The notes beneath the pieces are model-generated. The model ran no database searches. It had not been told where the DNA came from and was given only the letters and a program-made list of their open reading frames with translations. From assembly GCF_019966595.1 (NCBI RefSeq), contig NZ_JAINFJ010000007.1, forward strand, positions 1 through 64,000: DNA of 64,000 nt, in the 5' to 3' direction. A program made the translations under genes and the position numbers. Positions 8,793 through 17,675 of the stretch are shown here, in pieces (position 1 is the first letter of the stretch; the number at the start of each line of letters is the position of its first letter). Source of the DNA: Oricola indica. Lineage in GTDB: Bacteria; Pseudomonadota; Alphaproteobacteria; Rhizobiales; Rhizobiaceae.

Positions 8793-11700
8793 CTATTGAA
8801 CGCCGACGTGGGCGTCGTCGCGCTCGGCCATTTCCTGCAATTCGCGCTGCAGCTTCTCTTCGCCAACGGCACTCGGCTCGGACAGTCTCGCAAGGAGGAG
8901 ATAGGCGACCGGTGTCAGGAACAGGGTTGCAAGCGTCGCAAGGCCAAGCCCGCCGACGATCACCCAGCCAAGCGCGGTGCGCGCCTCTGCCCCGGCGCCG
9001 AAGGAAAAGATCAGCGGAACCGCTCCAAGCACGGTGGAGATCATCGTCATCATCACCGGACGAAGGCGGATATTCGCGGCCTGTTCGATCGCCTCGCGAA
9101 CGGATCGGCCCCGATTGCGCAACTGGTTGGCGAATTCGACGATCAGGATACCGTTCTTGGCCATGACGCCAACCAGCAGAACGAGGCCAATCTGGCTGTA
9201 GACATTGAGACTCGTACCCGTGATCGCCATGGCGAAAATCGCGCAAGCGAGCCCCAGCGGCACGGTTGCCATGATGATCAGCGCAGAGACGAAACTCTCG
9301 AACTGCGCCGCCAGCACCAGAAGCACCACCACGATCGCGATACCGAAAGTAAACGCCATGTCGCGCGACGACTGGTCCAGCGTCGCGGCTTCGGCCAGCG
9401 GGACGACACGCGCGCCCGGCGGCAGGAGCGGTTCGGCCATGCGAACCACTTCGCGATAGGCTTCGCCCAGCGAGAAACCCTCGGCCATGTTCGTCCGCAT
9501 GGAAACGGAGCGCAGTTGCTGCTCACGATTCAGGCTCGGCGCAACCGCCTTTTCCTGCAGGTCGGCGATGACCGACATGGGCACGATACGGCCGTCGCCG
9601 GTCTTCAGATAGATCGCCTCCAGGTCGGTCGGGTCGTTGATCGGCGTCGTGGTCGAAATCAGTTTGACCGGGAACGACCGGTCATTGATGAAGACCTGCG
9701 CCACTTCCCGGCCGTCCAGAAGCGCCTGTATCGCCTCCGCGAGGCCATCGATATCGATCCCCAGATCGGACGCACGGTCCCGGTTGATGCGCACCGACAG
9801 TTGCGGCTGCGTCGTTTCGTAGGAAAGCCGCACCTGCTGGAAGCGTGGATCGTCCTCCATCTGGCGCACCATCGCCTCCGCGGCTTCGCCGAGGTCCGCA
9901 TAGCTGTTTCCGACAAAGGCGAACTGCAGGCCATTGCCTGCCCCGCGAATGCCGAGACTGTTGGGCTGGATGGCGAATGCGCGCACGCCGGGAACCTGCG
10001 AGGTCAGCCGGTTCATATCCGCGACGATATCGGCCTGGCTTCGGCTGCGTTCCTCCCAGGGCGCCAGCGACAAGACCATGAAGCCGGAATTCGTGCTTGC
10101 TCCGAGCCCGGCAATGGAAAAGATGTTCTCGACCTCGCCACTTTCACGCATCGGCATGACGAGTCTCTCGATCTCGCGCATCTTCTCACGCGTGTATTCG
10201 AGGCTGACACCCTGTGGCGCGCTGACCCGCATGAGAGCGACCGAACGGTCTTCCGGCGGTGTCAGTTCCTGGGGAATTGTACGCGCCAGCGCCAACGCCA
10301 CGCCGGAAACGATCACGGCAACGACGACGATGACCAGCGGCGCATCGAGCGCCTTGTGCAAGAGCCATTGATAGAACGACACCATCGCACCGCCAAAGCG
10401 GTGCAACGGGGTTGCGCCGTGGACCTTGGTGTCGTCGCGCCGCCGGATCAGGCGCGATGCCAGCATCGGACTCAAGGTCAGCGCCACGACGCTCGACAGC
10501 ATGACGGCGAAGGCCAGAACAAAGCCGAATTCGCGGAACAGGCCACCCGCCTGACCGGGCAGGAAGGAAATCGGGATGAAAACCGCGGCGAGCGTCGCCG
10601 TCGTCGTCACGACGGCGAAGAACACCTCGCGCACGCCGACAACCGCGGCGGCGCGCGGCCCAAGCCCTTCATTGCGTTTGCGCACGATGTTCTCGAGTAC
10701 GACGATCGCGTCGTCCACGACCATCCCGGTCGCGAGAACAAGGGCGAGAAGGGTCAGGATATTGATCGAGAATCCGGCGAGGTAGATCGCCGCGAAGGTG
10801 CCGATGAGGGCGATCGGAAGCGTCACCGTGGGGATCAGCGTCGCGCGCCAGTCGAGCAGGAAGAGGAATATGACGGCGACGACGATCCCGATGGCGAGCA
10901 GCAGCGTTCGGCGCACCTCGTCGATGGACCCGCGAATGAAGGTCGCGTCGTCGCTTGTCACGCGGATATCGACGCCTTCGGGCAGAATTCCCTGGAGGTC
11001 CCGGGCCGCCGCGCGAACGCCGTTGGAAATCTCCAGCGTGTTCGATTTCGCCTGACGAACGATGCCCATGCCGATGCCGGTCTGGCCATTGGCGCGCAGA
11101 GAGGAATCGCCGGGATCGGCTCCGAGGGTGACGGAAGCGACATCCTTGAACTGGACCCGATCGTTTATGTAGAGATTCTCGAAATCCTCGACCGACGTCA
11201 CATCCGCGGTCGCGCGGACCACGATGTCCTGCGTGTTTGCGGTCAATGAGCCGGCGGGCACGTCGTAGGACACGCTGGCCAGCGCATTGCGCAGATTGGC
11301 GACAGTCAATCCGAGCGCGGCGAGCCGGGACTGGTCGACATCGATGCGGAACACCTTGTCGCGCCCGCCATAGACCTGCACGTCGGCGACGCCGGGAACG
11401 GCAGCCAGCCGATCCACCACCTCATCCTCGACGAGAACCGTCATGTCCTGCACCGACATGGTGGAAGAGGTTACGGCAAGCCGCATCACAGCGCTCGCAT
11501 CGGCATCCGCCTTGACGATCTGCGGCTCATCCGCGCCATCCGGAAGGCGGTTCGTGATGCGGCCTATGGAGTCCCGTATATCGGAGGCGGCAGTCGACAG
11601 GTCGGTGTCATCGGAGAACTCGATCGTGACACGGCTGCGTCCGAAGGATGAGTCCGAGGAAATGGACGATACGCCGGAAACGCGCGCCACGGCGCCCTCG

Positions 11701-11972
11701 ATGACGGCGGTCAGTTCCCTGTCGATGGTTTCCGGCGACGCACCGCTGTAGTCCGTCCGCACCGAAATGACCGGGCGATCGACATCGGGCAATTCGCGCA
11801 CCTCGCCGCCGTAAAGCCCGGCAAGGCCGGCGACGACGATCAGCATGTTGATCACCAATGCGAGAACAGGGCGGCGAATAAAGATCGCGGTGCCGCCCGA
11901 GGCGAGCTTTTCGATTGTCAGGCCCGGCCGATCTTCCGATGATTTCTCCGGTTCACTCGCCGTGTCGGTCAT
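8793..11972 (-). CDS. RND efflux pump inner-membrane transporter (HAE1 family)
   Basis: The 1059-residue protein is a full-length proton-driven resistance-nodulation-division pump. It has the usual twelve-helix plan: one N-terminal helix, a large periplasmic loop, six helices, a second periplasmic loop and five C-terminal helices. The proton-relay acidic pair is D420-D421 in TM4 (GMVVDDAIVV), and the late motif GxMAKNGILIVEFANQ is intact. Its ATG overlaps the adaptor stop in an ATGA arrangement. Such pumps usually need a TolC-like channel, which is not encoded nearby. Substrate range is unknown. Confidence 0.92.
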   Translation of the reverse strand: MTDTASEPEKSSEDRPGLTIEKLASGGTAIFIRRPVLALVINMLIVVAGLAGLYGGEVRELPDVDRPVISVRTDYSGASPETIDRELTAVIEGAVARVSGVSSISSDSSFGRSRVTIEFSDDTDLSTAASDIRDSIGRITNRLPDGADEPQIVKADADASAVMRLAVTSSTMSVQDMTVLVEDEVVDRLAAVPGVADVQVYGGRDKVFRIDVDQSRLAALGLTVANLRNALASVSYDVPAGSLTANTQDIVVRATADVTSVEDFENLYINDRVQFKDVASVTLGADPGDSSLRANGQTGIGMGIVRQAKSNTLEISNGVRAAARDLQGILPEGVDIRVTSDDATFIRGSIDEVRRTLLLAIGIVVAVIFLFLLDWRATLIPTVTLPIALIGTFAAIYLAGFSINILTLLALVLATGMVVDDAIVVLENIVRKRNEGLGPRAAAVVGVREVFFAVVTTTATLAAVFIPISFLPGQAGGLFREFGFVLAFAVMLSSVVALTLSPMLASRLIRRRDDTKVHGATPLHRFGGAMVSFYQWLLHKALDAPLVIVVVAVIVSGVALALARTIPQELTPPEDRSVALMRVSAPQGVSLEYTREKMREIERLVMPMRESGEVENIFSIAGLGASTNSGFMVLSLAPWEERSRSQADIVADMNRLTSQVPGVRAFAIQPNSLGIRGAGNGLQFAFVGNSYADLGEAAEAMVRQMEDDPRFQQVRLSYETTQPQLSVRINRDRASDLGIDIDGLAEAIQALLDGREVAQVFINDRSFPVKLISTTTPINDPTDLEAIYLKTGDGRIVPMSVIADLQEKAVAPSLNREQQLRSVSMRTNMAEGFSLGEAYREVVRMAEPLLPPGARVVPLAEAATLDQSSRDMAFTFGIAIVVVLLVLAAQFESFVSALIIMATVPLGLACAIFAMAITGTSLNVYSQIGLVLLVGVMAKNGILIVEFANQLRNRGRSVREAIEQAANIRLRPVMMTMISTVLGAVPLIFSFGAGAEARTALGWVIVGGLGLATLATLFLTPVAYLLLARLSEPSAVGEEKLQRELQEMAERDDAHVGVQ

Positions 11973-13165
11973 GAGCCCGCACCTCCGGAACCGGGTCTCT
12001 CGCCGCCACCACCCTGCTGCTCGGCATTCGGCTCAGCGCCGGCGATCCGAACGGCGGCGCCCTGTCGCACGCTTTGAACGCCCTCGGTGATCACTTCGTC
12101 GCCTTCCGCGATTTCGGCTTCGACAAGGACCCGGTCTGCATTGCGCTGAATGATCGCCACTTCCACGCGTTCCGCCTTGCCGTCGACCACGCGCCAGACA
12201 TAGGGGCCCGTGGAATCCCACTGGACCGCGAGCGGGTCGATCGTCGGATAGGTCTCGCCCTGGAACTGGATCTCGACCTCGAACGACATGCCCGCGCGCA
12301 GATGATCGCTCTGATTGGGAACGAGGGCACGGACCCGCAGCGTCCGGCTGCTCTCATCGACACGGTTGTCGACCGCGGTGACGGACCCTTCGAACGTCTC
12401 GCCGGGCCGTGCAATCGCGGTCGCCTCAATCGGTTTGCCGACGGTCATCGCGGCTGCGAAACGCTCCGGAACATGAAATTCGACGAGGATCTCGCTTCGG
12501 TCGTCGATGGTCGTGATATCGGTTTGATTGGTAATGTAGTCGCCCACATTCACCGACAGAATCCCAAGCGAACCGGATATGGGTGCCGTTACGGTGCGGC
12601 GGCTCAATGCGAGTTCCGCTTCCCTCAGCGCGACCCGCGCGGTCTGCAGTTCAGTGCGGGCCGCATCGGCTTCGACGGAACTGATGGCGCGTTGCTCGGC
12701 AAGGCTTCCAAGCCGCGTCGCTTTCTGTTCGGCATCCATGGCCGCCAGCCTCGCCCGTTCGACAGACAGTTCCTCCTCCGCGGAATCGAGCCGGATAATC
12801 ACGTCGCCCGCATCGACCCTCGCTCCCGATGTCACGGGAATTTCGGCGATCTGGCCGGCAACCAGCGGGCGCATGGAGACAGTGCGTACGGCCTGTCCGG
12901 TCCCGATGGCGGTCAGGCGGTCGTTGACGACGCCCTGCCCCACCGGCGCGACAACAACGAGCGCTTCGCGGGAAAAACCGCCGCGACGCGGCGCGCCACC
13001 GCCTGAGCGGGCATCGCCTGCCTGCTGCCCGGTCGATGAGACCGAGAACCAGTCGATACCGTATCGGGCCAGCGTGTCTCCCGCGCCGGGGTAAAACCAT
13101 GCCCAGCCAAGGAATGCGCCTCCCGCTAGCACCAGCGACCAGACAATCTGCTTCCAAATCTTCAT
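11969..13165 (-). CDS. RND efflux periplasmic adaptor subunit
   Basis: The 398-residue membrane-fusion protein has a signal anchor near residues 5-22 and a low-complexity Gly/Arg-rich linker (about 55-65), followed by lipoyl, alpha-hairpin and beta-barrel domains. The C-terminus is also Gly-rich. It should connect the RND pump encoded downstream, which its stop codon overlaps, to an outer-membrane channel. The ATG at 13165 was chosen because it gives the hydrophobic anchor at once; a longer ORF from 13273 adds 36 residues without a recognisable signal. No strong Shine-Dalgarno sequence precedes it. Confidence 0.85.
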   Translation of the reverse strand: MKIWKQIVWSLVLAGGAFLGWAWFYPGAGDTLARYGIDWFSVSSTGQQAGDARSGGGAPRRGGFSREALVVVAPVGQGVVNDRLTAIGTGQAVRTVSMRPLVAGQIAEIPVTSGARVDAGDVIIRLDSAEEELSVERARLAAMDAEQKATRLGSLAEQRAISSVEADAARTELQTARVALREAELALSRRTVTAPISGSLGILSVNVGDYITNQTDITTIDDRSEILVEFHVPERFAAAMTVGKPIEATAIARPGETFEGSVTAVDNRVDESSRTLRVRALVPNQSDHLRAGMSFEVEIQFQGETYPTIDPLAVQWDSTGPYVWRVVDGKAERVEVAIIQRNADRVLVEAEIAEGDEVITEGVQSVRQGAAVRIAGAEPNAEQQGGGGERPGSGGAGS

Positions 13166-13297
13166 TTGCGCCGCGATCCCGACATCCGTCAGCCGCCCGG
13201 TTCGGCTGTTCTCGATCCGGGATATTGCGAATGAATATAGCGGAGCTTCGATATCTGGCACCCGGAAAATCAAACATTAAGGAATTGTAATGATGGC

Positions 13298-13353
13298 GTG
13301 TCTCGGATGCTCAACCGGTCACCTTTGGAACGCTCGCCGACCCGACGAGACAC
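13298..13353. repeat. Perfect 8-bp inverted repeat upstream of the RND adaptor
   Basis: GTGTCTCG (13298-13305) and CGAGACAC (13346-13353) are perfect inverted copies 40 bases apart. They lie between the RND adaptor start and the guanidine operon promoter. They could be a looped operator for the efflux genes or simply a long-range hairpin. The rest of 13166-13450 shows no gene. Confidence 0.3.
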
Positions 13354-13450
13354 CAAGGAAAAGGCACCCGGCGCACAAAAAATAGCCAGAAATCCGGGAT
13401 TCGGGCGATTTCCCTTGCGGTATCGCGACGAATTCGCGGCGAAACGGCTC

Positions 13451-13466
13451 TGGCACGGGCCTTGCT
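13451..13466 (+). promoter_or_regulatory. Sigma-54 (RpoN) -24/-12 promoter of the guanidine operon
   Basis: The sequence TGGCACG (13451-13457), four bases, then TTGCT (13462-13466) matches the sigma-54 consensus TGGCACG-N4-TTGCW exactly, including the invariant GG (-24) and GC (-12). Transcription should start about twelve bases after the GC, near 13477, which is just where the riboswitch helix P1 begins (13479). Sigma-54 control usually goes with nitrogen regulation by NtrC, which suits use of guanidine as a nitrogen source. I did not find a convincing NtrC site upstream. Confidence 0.85.
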
Positions 13467-13478
13467 TTCCCTCAAGTC

Positions 13479-13591
13479 GTGCAGAGGCGCCTAGGGTTCC
13501 GGTTCGATTGCGAATGTCTGGTCCAAGAGGTGCAAGCCGCCGAATGCAAGGCGGTGACACGGCGGGGCAAAATCCCGGGAGACAACTGCAC
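13479..13591 (+). promoter_or_regulatory. Guanidine-I (ykkC) riboswitch
   Basis: The leader carries all conserved blocks of the ykkC/guanidine-I aptamer in order: CTAGGGTTCCG (13491-13501), a short hairpin, CTGGTCCAAGAG (13518-13529), a second hairpin (GCCGCC/GGCGGT), then CACGGCGGGGCAAAATC with CCCGGGAGA ending near 13582. GTGCAG (13479-13484) and CTGCAC (13586-13591) close the P1 helix. The only clear departure is CCAAGAG where CCGAGAG is commoner. Downstream, CCTCTC (13609-13614) is complementary to the Shine-Dalgarno GAGAGG (13666-13671), so the platform may control translation; that part is inferred. Confidence 0.93.
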
Positions 13592-13678
13592 AGGTTTGCG
13601 CGCGCAGACCTCTCCCGGATGTGCGCTCGAACCTCCCATGAATGCGGCCAGACCGCACGAAACTTGAGAGGCAGGAGC

Positions 13679-14740
13679 ATGATCACAAAACTCATCACCA
13701 CCCTCGGGCTGGCGGCAACGCTGGCATTGCCCCTTTCAATCAGCCAGGCGGCTGCGGAGGAAAAAACGGACTTCAAGGTGTGCTGGTCGATCTATGTCGG
13801 CTGGATGCCATGGGGCTATCTCGAAGACTCCGGCATCATGGACAAATGGGCCGAGAAATACGGCATCGATGTCGAGATCGTTCAGATCAACGACTATGTC
13901 GAGTCGATCAACCAGTACACGGCCGGCGAATATGACGGCTGCTCGATGACCAATATGGATGCCCTGTCGATCCCGGCCGGCGGCGGCGTGGATACGACGG
14001 CACTGATCGTCGGCGACTATTCCAACGGCAACGACGCCATCATCCTGAAGGACAAGAGCGACCTCGCCGAAATCGAGGGCCAGAACGTCAACCTCGTCGA
14101 GCTCTCGGTCTCGCACTACCTCCTGGCCCGCGCCCTGGAGTCTGTCGATCTTTCGGAACGCGACGTCACGGTGGTCAACACGTCCGACGCGGACATGATC
14201 GCGGCTTATGCGACCGACGACGTCACCGCCGTCGTGACGTGGAATCCCTTGGTCTCGGAAATCCTGACACAGTCCAATGCCAACAAGGTGTTCGACTCGG
14301 CCGGCATTCCCGGTGAGATCATCGACATCATGATGGTCAACACCGAGACGCTGGCGGACAACCCGGCCTTCGGCAAGGCGCTGGCGGGCGCCTGGTACGA
14401 AGTCATGGAGTTGATGGCTTCCGGCGACGAGGAAGCGCTGACCGCGATGGCCGAAGCCTCGGGGACCGACCTCGCAGGTTACAAGTCGCAGCTCGATTCC
14501 ACCGAGATGTTCTACGCACCGGCCGATGCCGTCGCGTTTACCGAGTCCGGCGATCTGCCGAAGACGATGCAATTCGTCGCCGAATTCCTCTTCGACAAGG
14601 GCATCCTTGGCGAAGGTGCGCCAAGCCCGGAATTCGTGGGGGTCTCCTTCCCCGACGGCTCCGTCTATGGCGATGAGGCGAATGTGAAGCTTCGGTTCGA
14701 CACGACCTACATGACGATGGCCGCCGACGGCGCCCTGTGA
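13679..14740 (+). CDS. ABC transporter periplasmic binding protein, probable guanidine uptake
   Basis: The 353-residue protein has a signal peptide (about residues 1-24, ending SQAAA) and resembles the NitT/TauT-like binding proteins found beside urea/guanidine carboxylase genes. Recognisable stretches are WSIYVGWMPWGY, the AGEYDGCSMTNMDAL segment and GDYSNGNDAI. It should capture guanidine or a close relative in the periplasm. It is the first gene after the guanidine-I riboswitch. The ATG at 13679 was chosen because GAGAGG lies seven bases upstream and a signal peptide begins there; a longer ORF from 13298 runs through the riboswitch and is not real. Confidence 0.88.
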   Translation: MITKLITTLGLAATLALPLSISQAAAEEKTDFKVCWSIYVGWMPWGYLEDSGIMDKWAEKYGIDVEIVQINDYVESINQYTAGEYDGCSMTNMDALSIPAGGGVDTTALIVGDYSNGNDAIILKDKSDLAEIEGQNVNLVELSVSHYLLARALESVDLSERDVTVVNTSDADMIAAYATDDVTAVVTWNPLVSEILTQSNANKVFDSAGIPGEIIDIMMVNTETLADNPAFGKALAGAWYEVMELMASGDEEALTAMAEASGTDLAGYKSQLDSTEMFYAPADAVAFTESGDLPKTMQFVAEFLFDKGILGEGAPSPEFVGVSFPDGSVYGDEANVKLRFDTTYMTMAADGAL

Positions 14741-14751
14741 GCTCAACCCGC

Positions 14752-14774
14752 GCCCGGCGCCGAGCGCGCCGGGC
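14752..14774 (+). other. Intercistronic stem-loop after the binding-protein gene
   Basis: GCCCGGCGC (14752-14760) and GCGCCGGGC (14766-14774) form a perfect nine-base stem with a five-base loop. No T tract follows, so it is unlikely to be a full terminator. In ABC operons such hairpins often protect the binding-protein mRNA and raise its level over the membrane components. Confidence 0.6.
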
Positions 14775-14792
14775 CATCTGCTCGGGATCTCC

Positions 14793-15614
14793 ATGCGCCT
14801 GATCAACCGGAAACCCTCGCGGATCACCGCCTTCGCGCTCGGCGCGGCGCCGTTCGTGGCCGTGATTGTCGCATATGCCGTCGCCAGCCATTACCGGCGA
14901 CTGGACAATCCCGCCGACAAGCTGCTGCCGTCGCTACCAGACATGGCGTCAGCCTTCGGCCGCATGGCGTTCACGCCGGATCGGCGCTCCGGCGACCTGC
15001 TGTTGTGGATGGACACGCTCGACAGCCTCGAACGCCTCGCCGCCGGCATGGGCATCTCGATCCTTCTCGCGCTTTCGCTCGGCATCCTGATCGGGTTCAT
15101 TCCGCATGTCCGGGCCTCGATGGCGCCTTTCGTCGCAACGTTCTCGCTGATCCCGCCGATCACGGTCCTGCCGATCCTGTTCATCATCTTCGGCCTCGGC
15201 GAACTCTCGAAAGTCATGCTGATCGTCGTCGGCACCGCGCCGGTGATGATCCGCTCGGTCGCGCAAGCGGTGATGGAGCTTCCGCGCGAACTGATCATCA
15301 AGGCGGAAACGCTCGGCGCATCCGTCTGGCAGATGATGATGCGCGTCGTGCTGCCGCAAATCCTGCCGAAACTGATCACCGCGATCCGGCTCGGCCTCGT
15401 GCCGGCCTGGATATTCCTGATCTCGGCTGAGGCCATCGCATCCACCTCCGGCCTCGGCTATCGAATCTTCCTCGTCCGGCGCTACCTCGCGATGGACGTG
15501 ATCCTGCCTTACGTCATCTGGATCACGCTGCTCGCCTTTATCCTCGACCGGCTTCTCCTGCTCGCTTCGCGCAAGGCGTTCCCGTGGCATCACATGCAGG
15601 GAGAAAGCCTATGA
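14793..15614 (+). CDS. ABC transporter permease, probable guanidine uptake
   Basis: The 273-residue inner-membrane protein is a BPD-type permease of the NitT/TauT (SsuC-like) family. It has about six transmembrane segments and the cytoplasmic EAA-like loop (AETLGASVWQMMMRVVLPQILP, near residues 170-191) that docks on the ATPase. It is the second gene of the guanidine operon, and its stop overlaps the ATPase start (ATGA). The Shine-Dalgarno sequence is weak (GGGAT), so the upstream hairpin and coupling may matter for its level. Confidence 0.87.
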   Translation: MRLINRKPSRITAFALGAAPFVAVIVAYAVASHYRRLDNPADKLLPSLPDMASAFGRMAFTPDRRSGDLLLWMDTLDSLERLAAGMGISILLALSLGILIGFIPHVRASMAPFVATFSLIPPITVLPILFIIFGLGELSKVMLIVVGTAPVMIRSVAQAVMELPRELIIKAETLGASVWQMMMRVVLPQILPKLITAIRLGLVPAWIFLISAEAIASTSGLGYRIFLVRRYLAMDVILPYVIWITLLAFILDRLLLLASRKAFPWHHMQGESL

Positions 15615-16417
15615 GCGCTCAGCCGAAAGTCTCCGTCCAGAACGTAGCGAAAATCTATGCCGGCACCGTCGTGCTCGAACGCCTCGACCTCGACATCGCG
15701 GCGGGCAGCCTTTGCACCATCGTCGGCGCGTCGGGCTGCGGCAAGTCGACCTTCCTGCGCATGCTCCTGTCCCAGGAAACCCCGTCGCGCGGGCGGATCC
15801 TGATCGACGGCGAACCGCTGCCCACGGAACCGACACCCGACCGCGGCATCGTCTTTCAGCGCTACTCCGTGTTCCCGCACCTGACCGTCGAGGAAAACCT
15901 GATCCTTTCGGCGGAATTCGACGCCGCGCCGTTTTCAGGCAAGCTGCGCGGCGCGGCGCGGACAAAAGCACGCGAGGAGATCGCGGAAACGCTCGACCGT
16001 ATCGGACTTTCTCCGGCGCGCGACCGATATCCGGCGCAGTTGTCGGGGGGCATGCAGCAACGCCTCGCCATCGCCCAGGCCCTCTTGAAGAAACCGAAGA
16101 TCCTGCTCCTCGACGAGCCGTTCGGCGCGCTCGATCCCGGCATCCGGGCCGACATGCAGGAACTGCTGCTCGAGCTCTGGCGCGAGCTTTCCATGACCAT
16201 CTTCATGGTCACGCACGATATCCACGAAGCCTTCAAGCTCGGCACTCGCGTTCTCGTCTTCGACAAGATCCGCCACGATCCCGACGCGCCCGACCGCTGG
16301 GGCGCGACGATCACCTACGACCTGCCGCTCGGCCGGCCGGGCGCGCAAACCATCCCCGATGCCAAGGCGCTATTCGCTCTCAAGAACACTACAAGAGGAG
16401 ACGCTCCCAATGCGTGA
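15611..16417 (+). CDS. ABC transporter ATP-binding protein, probable guanidine uptake
   Basis: The 268-residue ATPase has Walker A (G39ASGCGKST47), Q-loop (IVFQRYSVFPHL), signature LSGGMQQRLAIAQ, Walker B (ILLLDEPFGALDP) and H-loop (MVTHDIHEA), typical of nitrate/taurine-type importers. It energises uptake through the preceding permease. The ATG at 15611 overlaps the permease stop and follows GGGAG. An earlier in-frame ATG lies inside the permease and is ignored. Its 3' end overlaps the start of the hydrolase gene by eight bases, so importer and enzyme are tightly co-expressed. Confidence 0.9.
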   Translation: MSAQPKVSVQNVAKIYAGTVVLERLDLDIAAGSLCTIVGASGCGKSTFLRMLLSQETPSRGRILIDGEPLPTEPTPDRGIVFQRYSVFPHLTVEENLILSAEFDAAPFSGKLRGAARTKAREEIAETLDRIGLSPARDRYPAQLSGGMQQRLAIAQALLKKPKILLLDEPFGALDPGIRADMQELLLELWRELSMTIFMVTHDIHEAFKLGTRVLVFDKIRHDPDAPDRWGATITYDLPLGRPGAQTIPDAKALFALKNTTRGDAPNA

Positions 16418-17675
16418 CATGTTCCCGTCCAAACCGGCGCGCGCCGGCCGCAAGGCCGGCCTGACGCTGCGCGATGAACAGCAGAGGCTGCACCATCCGG
16501 ATTTCGACAAGCTCAACATGCGCGGCTGGAAGGCGGCGGAGAAGGAAGGGGAACTCCCTTCGGCGGCATGGCAGAAGGAGCGCCAGTGGGCGCTGCGCAT
16601 GGGGCTGACCGGCTCGGATTCGCTCGAAGACAAGTCGATCCCCACCTTCTCGCGCGGGGAACTGCCGCATTATGCCGGCATCAACACCTTCCTGAAGGCG
16701 CCCTATATCGAGGACGTCACCAAGGTCGGCGCCTATGATGCCGCGATCATCGGCATTCCGTTCGACGGCGGCACGACATACAGGCCGGGAACCCGTTTCG
16801 GCCCGCAGGGCGTGCGCAAGATCTCCGCGCTCTACACGCCCTACAATTACGAGATGGGCATCGACCTGCGCGAGCAGATGACGCTGTGCGACGTCGGCGA
16901 CGTCTTCACCATCCCCGCCAATATCGAGAAGACCTTCGATCAGATCACGCGGGCCGTTTCGCATGTCGCCTCATCGGGTGCGCTGCCGATCATGATTGGC
17001 GGCGACCATTCCATCGGCTTTCCCTGCGTGCGCGGCATCGCGCAATGCACCTCCAAACGCATCGGCATCGTGCATTTCGACCGGCACATCGATATCCAGG
17101 AAAAGGATCTCGACGAGCGAATGCACACGACGCCCTGGTTCCACGCAACGGACCTCGCAAACGTTCCGGCCGTGAACCTCGTGCAGGTCGGTATCGGCGG
17201 CTGGCAGGTGCCACGCGAGGGCGTGCAGGAGGCGCGCAAGCGCAACACGAACATCTTCACCATGCGCGACATCGAGGAGATGGGTCTGGCGGAAACCGCC
17301 GCCCGCGCGCTCGAACTCGCATGGAAGGACGCCGACGCCGTTTACATCTCATTCGATATCGACAGCGTGGACTGCGGCTTCGTACCCGGTACCGGCTGGC
17401 CGGAGCCCGGCGGGTTCCTGCCGCGAGAGGCGCTGGAACTGGTCTCGCTGGTCGCCGCGGAAGGTATTTGCGGGCTGGAGGTCGTCGAGGTCTCGCCGCC
17501 CTACGACACCTCGGACATCACCGCGCTGCTGGCGACCCGCGTGATCGTCGACGTTCTCGGCACGCTGGTCAGCCACGGCAAGATGGGCGCCCACAAATCC
17601 ATCATCGACAAGCCGGTGCAAATCCCGGCCGGTCCGGATGTCGATGGCCAGGGTTGGGGGAAGAACCATGCATGA
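16410..17675 (+). CDS. gdmH: Arginase-family guanidine hydrolase (nickel-dependent type)
   Basis: The 421-residue ureohydrolase most likely splits guanidine into urea and ammonia in the cytoplasm. The binuclear metal ligands of the family are all present: H200 (GGDHS), D224, H226 and D228 (DRHID), D316 and D318 (SFDIDSVD), and the glutamate E360 lies before SPPYD. Two features set it apart from ordinary agmatinases: an N-terminal extension of about 100 residues, and Arg225 in place of the usual Ala in the DAHxD motif. Characterised GdmH enzymes are longer than agmatinases and nickel-dependent. The riboswitch and importer strongly support guanidine as substrate over agmatine or guanidinobutyrate. 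GAGGAG precedes the ATG by nine bases. Confidence 0.88.
   Translation: MRDMFPSKPARAGRKAGLTLRDEQQRLHHPDFDKLNMRGWKAAEKEGELPSAAWQKERQWALRMGLTGSDSLEDKSIPTFSRGELPHYAGINTFLKAPYIEDVTKVGAYDAAIIGIPFDGGTTYRPGTRFGPQGVRKISALYTPYNYEMGIDLREQMTLCDVGDVFTIPANIEKTFDQITRAVSHVASSGALPIMIGGDHSIGFPCVRGIAQCTSKRIGIVHFDRHIDIQEKDLDERMHTTPWFHATDLANVPAVNLVQVGIGGWQVPREGVQEARKRNTNIFTMRDIEEMGLAETAARALELAWKDADAVYISFDIDSVDCGFVPGTGWPEPGGFLPREALELVSLVAAEGICGLEVVEVSPPYDTSDITALLATRVIVDVLGTLVSHGKMGAHKSIIDKPVQIPAGPDVDGQGWGKNHA

Noticed and set aside
8745-11249. 834-residue plus-strand open frame
   Set aside because: It is antisense to the RND pump gene, is Arg/His/Gln-rich with no recognisable domain, and results from strong third-position G+C bias.
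13354-13450. NtrC binding sites upstream of the sigma-54 promoter
   Set aside because: GCACC-like half-sites occur but no proper inverted GCACC/GGTGC pair is present, so I did not annotate any.
13298-13678. N-terminal extension of the guanidine binding protein
   Set aside because: It would translate the sigma-54 promoter and riboswitch; a signal peptide and Shine-Dalgarno sequence mark 13679 as the start.
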